Below the pieces are notes generated by a model. The model made no database searches and had not been told where the DNA came from. It saw nothing but the letters and a program-made list of their open reading frames with translations. Below, one piece after another: positions 12,687 to 14,685 of a DNA stretch of 14,685 nt; positions within the stretch are counted from its first letter, which is position 1, and every line of letters begins with the position of its first letter. Origin of the DNA: Chloroflexota bacterium (GTDB lineage Bacteria; Chloroflexota; Dormibacteria; Dormibacterales; Dormibacteraceae); contig VBJR01000094.1 in NCBI GenBank assembly GCA_005880175.1, positions 1 to 14,685 of the forward strand. Reading direction: 5' to 3'. The position numbers and the translations under genes were made by a program.

Positions 12687-13834
12687 GCCGGCTCCTCCAT
12701 CGGCAGCCGCGCCCGCACCGCGAACCCGCCCTCAGGCAGCACGCCCGCCTCCACGTGGCCGCCGTACGCCGCCACCCGCTCCTGCATGCCCAGCAGCCCT
12801 CGGCCGGCACCGGCGCCGGCCGTCGCGGCCCGCGTGCCGCCCCCGTCCACCACCGCGAGCCGCAGGTCGCGCTCGCCGTACTCCACCAGCACCTCCGTAC
12901 GCGCGCCCGCCGCGTGCTTCATCACGTTGGTCAGCGCCTCCTGCACGACGCGGTAGGCGGTCAGGTCCAGGCCGGGCGGCAGCGGCCGGGGCGTGCCGAC
13001 GATGCGCACGTCCACGGGCACGCCGGCGGCGTCGACGCGCCCGACCAGCGCGTCGAGCTGGTCGAGGCCCGGCTGCGGCGCCAGGACCAGCTCGTCCGGC
13101 CGCTCCGCCAGCACGCCGAGGAGGCGCCGCAGCTCCGTCAGCGCCTCGCGCCCGCTGCCCTCGACCTCGCGCATCGCCTCGCCCGCCCGATCTGGCTGCC
13201 GGCCCAGCAGCCGCCGGGCGGCGCCGGCCTGGACGACCATCACGCTCACGCTGTGCGCGATCACGTCGTGCAGCTCGCGGGCGATGCGCGCCCGCTCGTC
13301 GGCGACGGCGACCCGGGCCGCCAGGCCCCGCTCGCGCTCGAGCTGCCGCGCCCGCTCCTCGACGGCGCGCAGCCGCGCCTGCCGCTCGCGCACGGCCATC
13401 CCGGCCACCCAGACGCCCAGGCCCGCGACCAGCTGCAGGCCCCACGCCGGCAGGGGCGGGTTGGCGCTCGGGAAGAGCAGGAGCAGGACGAGGGACGAGC
13501 CCAGCGGCGCGGCCAGCGTCAGGAGCGGCCGGGCGCCATACGCGCCAGCCGAGTACAGACCCACGAACAGCGCCAGCAGCACGGCCAGCGCGGGCCGCTC
13601 CAGGGTCAGGAGCGCGCTCAGGAACTGCACCAGGTAGCACCGCAGCGGGTAGCGCCGGCGCCAGATCAGCGGCAGCGTCGTGCCGGCGACCGCGGGCAGC
13701 CGCAGCGCCTGCTCCGGCCCGCTCGCGAGCATCTGGGCGGCCGCGGCCAGGAACAGCGCCCCGGCCAGCCCGCCGTCCAGCAGGCGCGGGTCGAGTTCGC
13801 GCAGACGCTGCCACGCCGATCGCACGACGGCCAC
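12683..13834 (-). CDS. Two-component sensor histidine kinase, NarL-partner type (HisKA_3)
   Basis: 383 residues. The N-terminal membrane domain has several hydrophobic segments (roughly residues 20-140) with very short loops and no extracellular sensor domain. A basic coiled-coil linker rich in Arg/Glu follows (about 147-175). The HisKA_3 dimerisation motif ADERARIARELHDVIAHSVS contains phospho-His189. The N box is QEALTNVMKHA, with D-G-G-G (330-333) as the ATP-lid aspartate region and GRGLLGMQERV (344-354) as the final glycine motif. It senses something in or near the membrane, as for DesK/LiaS-like kinases; the signal is unknown. The frame is open to 13948, but GTG 13834 is preferred: TACAGT lies 6 nt upstream and the protein then starts just before the membrane part. 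Coupled to the response regulator by a 4-nt overlap. Confidence 0.9.
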   Translation of the reverse strand: MAVVRSAWQRLRELDPRLLDGGLAGALFLAAAAQMLASGPEQALRLPAVAGTTLPLIWRRRYPLRCYLVQFLSALLTLERPALAVLLALFVGLYSAGAYGARPLLTLAAPLGSSLVLLLLFPSANPPLPAWGLQLVAGLGVWVAGMAVRERQARLRAVEERARQLERERGLAARVAVADERARIARELHDVIAHSVSVMVVQAGAARRLLGRQPDRAGEAMREVEGSGREALTELRRLLGVLAERPDELVLAPQPGLDQLDALVGRVDAAGVPVDVRIVGTPRPLPPGLDLTAYRVVQEALTNVMKHAAGARTEVLVEYGERDLRLAVVDGGGTRAATAGAGAGRGLLGMQERVAAYGGHVEAGVLPEGGFAVRARLPMEEPA

Positions 13835-13840
13835 AGCCGA

Positions 13841-13846
13841 ACTGTA
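13841..13846 (-). promoter_or_regulatory. -10-like hexamer for a leaderless histidine kinase transcript
   Basis: TACAGT on the minus strand ends 6 nt before GTG 13834, which has no Shine-Dalgarno. The -35 position would fall inside the inverted repeat at 13862-13891. Confidence 0.4.
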
Positions 13847-13861
13847 GCGGCGCTCCCGGGG

Positions 13862-13891
13862 CGCGGCGTCGGCCGGGCGAGCGACGCCGCG
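13862..13891. promoter_or_regulatory. 10-bp perfect inverted repeat between divergent kinase and cupredoxin genes
   Basis: CGCGGCGTCG (13862-13871) is repeated inverted as CGACGCCGCG (13882-13891) with a 10-nt spacer. It overlaps the expected -35 zone of the kinase promoter and lies 104 bp before the membrane cupredoxin gene. Candidate operator for the response regulator, or simply a G+C-rich chance repeat. The remaining 13892-13995 shows no TAnnnT box for the plus-strand gene. Confidence 0.35.
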
Positions 13892-13995
13892 TACATCCGC
13901 GGGATGACGGCCCGCGAAGACCATCCTCTGGATGGACCCGGTTTCCACAGCGCGGCCGACGGCCCGGCCATCCCCCGGCGGCGACGCTGCCAGGC

Positions 13996-14685
13996 ATGGA
14001 AACGCCAGTCCGACCGACCTCCCAGCGCCCGGGACCCGCGCTGCTGTTCGGGGCGGCGCTGCTCACCGCCGGCCCCGCCGCGATCCACTTCGCCGTCGCG
14101 CCGATGCACTTCCAGGAGTACGTGCCGTTCGGCCTGTTCTTCGTCGCCGCCGGCGCCCTCCAGCTCGCCGCCGCGGCGGCGATGCTGGCCCGGCCGTCGC
14201 GGCGGCTGTTCCTGGCGGCCGGCGCCGGCACCCTCGGCATCGTCGCGCTGTACCTGCTCTCGCGGACGGCCGGCGTGCCGGCCGGCCCGCACCCGGACCG
14301 GCCCGAGATGGTCGGGTTCGCCGACATCGCGTGCACGACCATGGAGCTGGTCTCGCTGCCGCTGTTCGCGGTGGCCGCGTTCCGGCGCCCGCGGCCGCGC
14401 CGGCGCCACCCCGTCCGGGTCGTCCTGGCGGCGGCGCCCGCGACGCTGCTCGCCGTCGCCCTGACCTATGTCGGCACCGGCACCGCCGGCGCCAGCATGC
14501 CGGTCGCGTACAACGTGGCCCCGATCGTCCCCGGCCAGCCGTCCACCAGCGTGGACCTGCTGACCGCGGCCCCCGGCGACGAGCCGGTCCGGAGCTTCAC
14601 GCTGACCGCCCGGGTCGCCCGGATCGGCGGCCAGGACGCGTGGACGTACGACGGCATCGTGCCCGGCCCGGAGCTGCGCGTGACG
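13996..14685 (+). CDS. Multi-pass membrane protein fused to a multicopper-oxidase/cupredoxin-like domain (partial)
   Basis: 230 codons are visible, open to the right edge. Five hydrophobic segments can be drawn at about 14-35, 44-64, 70-90, 107-128 and 141-160. A basic stretch (RRPRPRRRHP, 130-139) precedes the last. After the fifth segment the chain is hydrophilic and extracytoplasmic. From about 198 it looks like the first strands of a plant-type multicopper oxidase cupredoxin, ending WTYDGIVPGPELRVT (216-230), the classic 'tYNGtvPGPelrv' entry motif of laccases and copper nitrite reductases. Copper ligands would lie beyond the window. ATG 13996 has only a weak AGG upstream; no other in-frame start fits. 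Divergent from the histidine kinase. Likely an oxidase of metal ions, phenolics or nitrite at the outer face of the membrane; which one cannot be told. Confidence 0.78.
   Translation, partial: METPVRPTSQRPGPALLFGAALLTAGPAAIHFAVAPMHFQEYVPFGLFFVAAGALQLAAAAAMLARPSRRLFLAAGAGTLGIVALYLLSRTAGVPAGPHPDRPEMVGFADIACTTMELVSLPLFAVAAFRRPRPRRRHPVRVVLAAAPATLLAVALTYVGTGTAGASMPVAYNVAPIVPGQPSTSVDLLTAAPGDEPVRSFTLTARVARIGGQDAWTYDGIVPGPELRVT

Noticed and set aside
12755..14464. 569-codon plus-strand frame over the histidine kinase and into the cupredoxin gene
   Set aside because: Antisense of the kinase, then out of frame with the membrane protein; no domain.
1..14685. CRISPR arrays, insertion sequences, phage or defence genes
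   Set aside because: No spaced direct repeats, transposase motifs or terminal inverted repeats were seen on either strand.

Overview
The window is very G+C-rich (roughly 70% by eye) and densely packed with genes. It has GTG starts, stop/start overlaps and Actinomycetota-type gene families. Family flavour (cellulose-synthase-like GT2, group-1 LLM oxidoreductase, NarL-type two-component pair, membrane-anchored cupredoxin) suggests a high-GC actinobacterium, possibly Thermoleophilia. This is inferred from protein style alone; there is no rRNA or other marker. No CRISPR array, transposase, tRNA or rRNA was seen.

Region 1 (1-5653, all minus strand) is one tightly packed operon. In transcription order it encodes a polytopic family-2 glycosyltransferase, a GmhA-like SIS isomerase, an NAD-dependent epimerase/dehydratase, a GmhB-like HAD phosphatase, a short transaldolase-family protein, an HddA-like GHMP kinase and an HddC-like nucleotidyltransferase that runs off the left edge. 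Together these can be read as a pathway from sedoheptulose-7-phosphate (possibly made by the transaldolase) to an NDP- (classically GDP-) D-glycero-alpha-D-manno-heptose, followed by sugar modification and transfer at the membrane. The epimerase appears to lack an internal segment of about 20 residues that normally carries the catalytic Ser/Thr.

Region 2 (5828-9526) has a cellulose-synthase-like membrane glycosyltransferase (minus) divergent from thioredoxin (plus). Type I glutamine synthetase glnA (plus) follows, with a 269-bp upstream region containing an imperfect palindrome, and a perfect 24-bp palindromic terminator lies after it.

Region 3 (9653-11994) has a group-1 luciferase-like flavin oxidoreductase (plus) converging on a minus-strand group: a VOC protein, a GNAT acetyltransferase that appears broken by an internal deletion plus frameshift, and a 33-codon ORF of unknown meaning.

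Region 4 (12018-14685) has a NarL/LuxR response regulator and its histidine kinase (minus, 4-nt overlap). Divergent from them is a partial gene encoding a multi-pass membrane protein that runs into a multicopper-oxidase/cupredoxin start at the right edge.

A recurring regulatory feature is that three minus-strand genes (cellulose-synthase-like GT2, VOC, histidine kinase) have no Shine-Dalgarno sequence but carry a -10-like hexamer 6-7 nt before a GTG. That is the geometry expected of leaderless transcripts. No gene-free stretch exceeds 300 bp; the largest gaps are 5654-5827, 7758-8026, 9473-9652 and 13835-13995.
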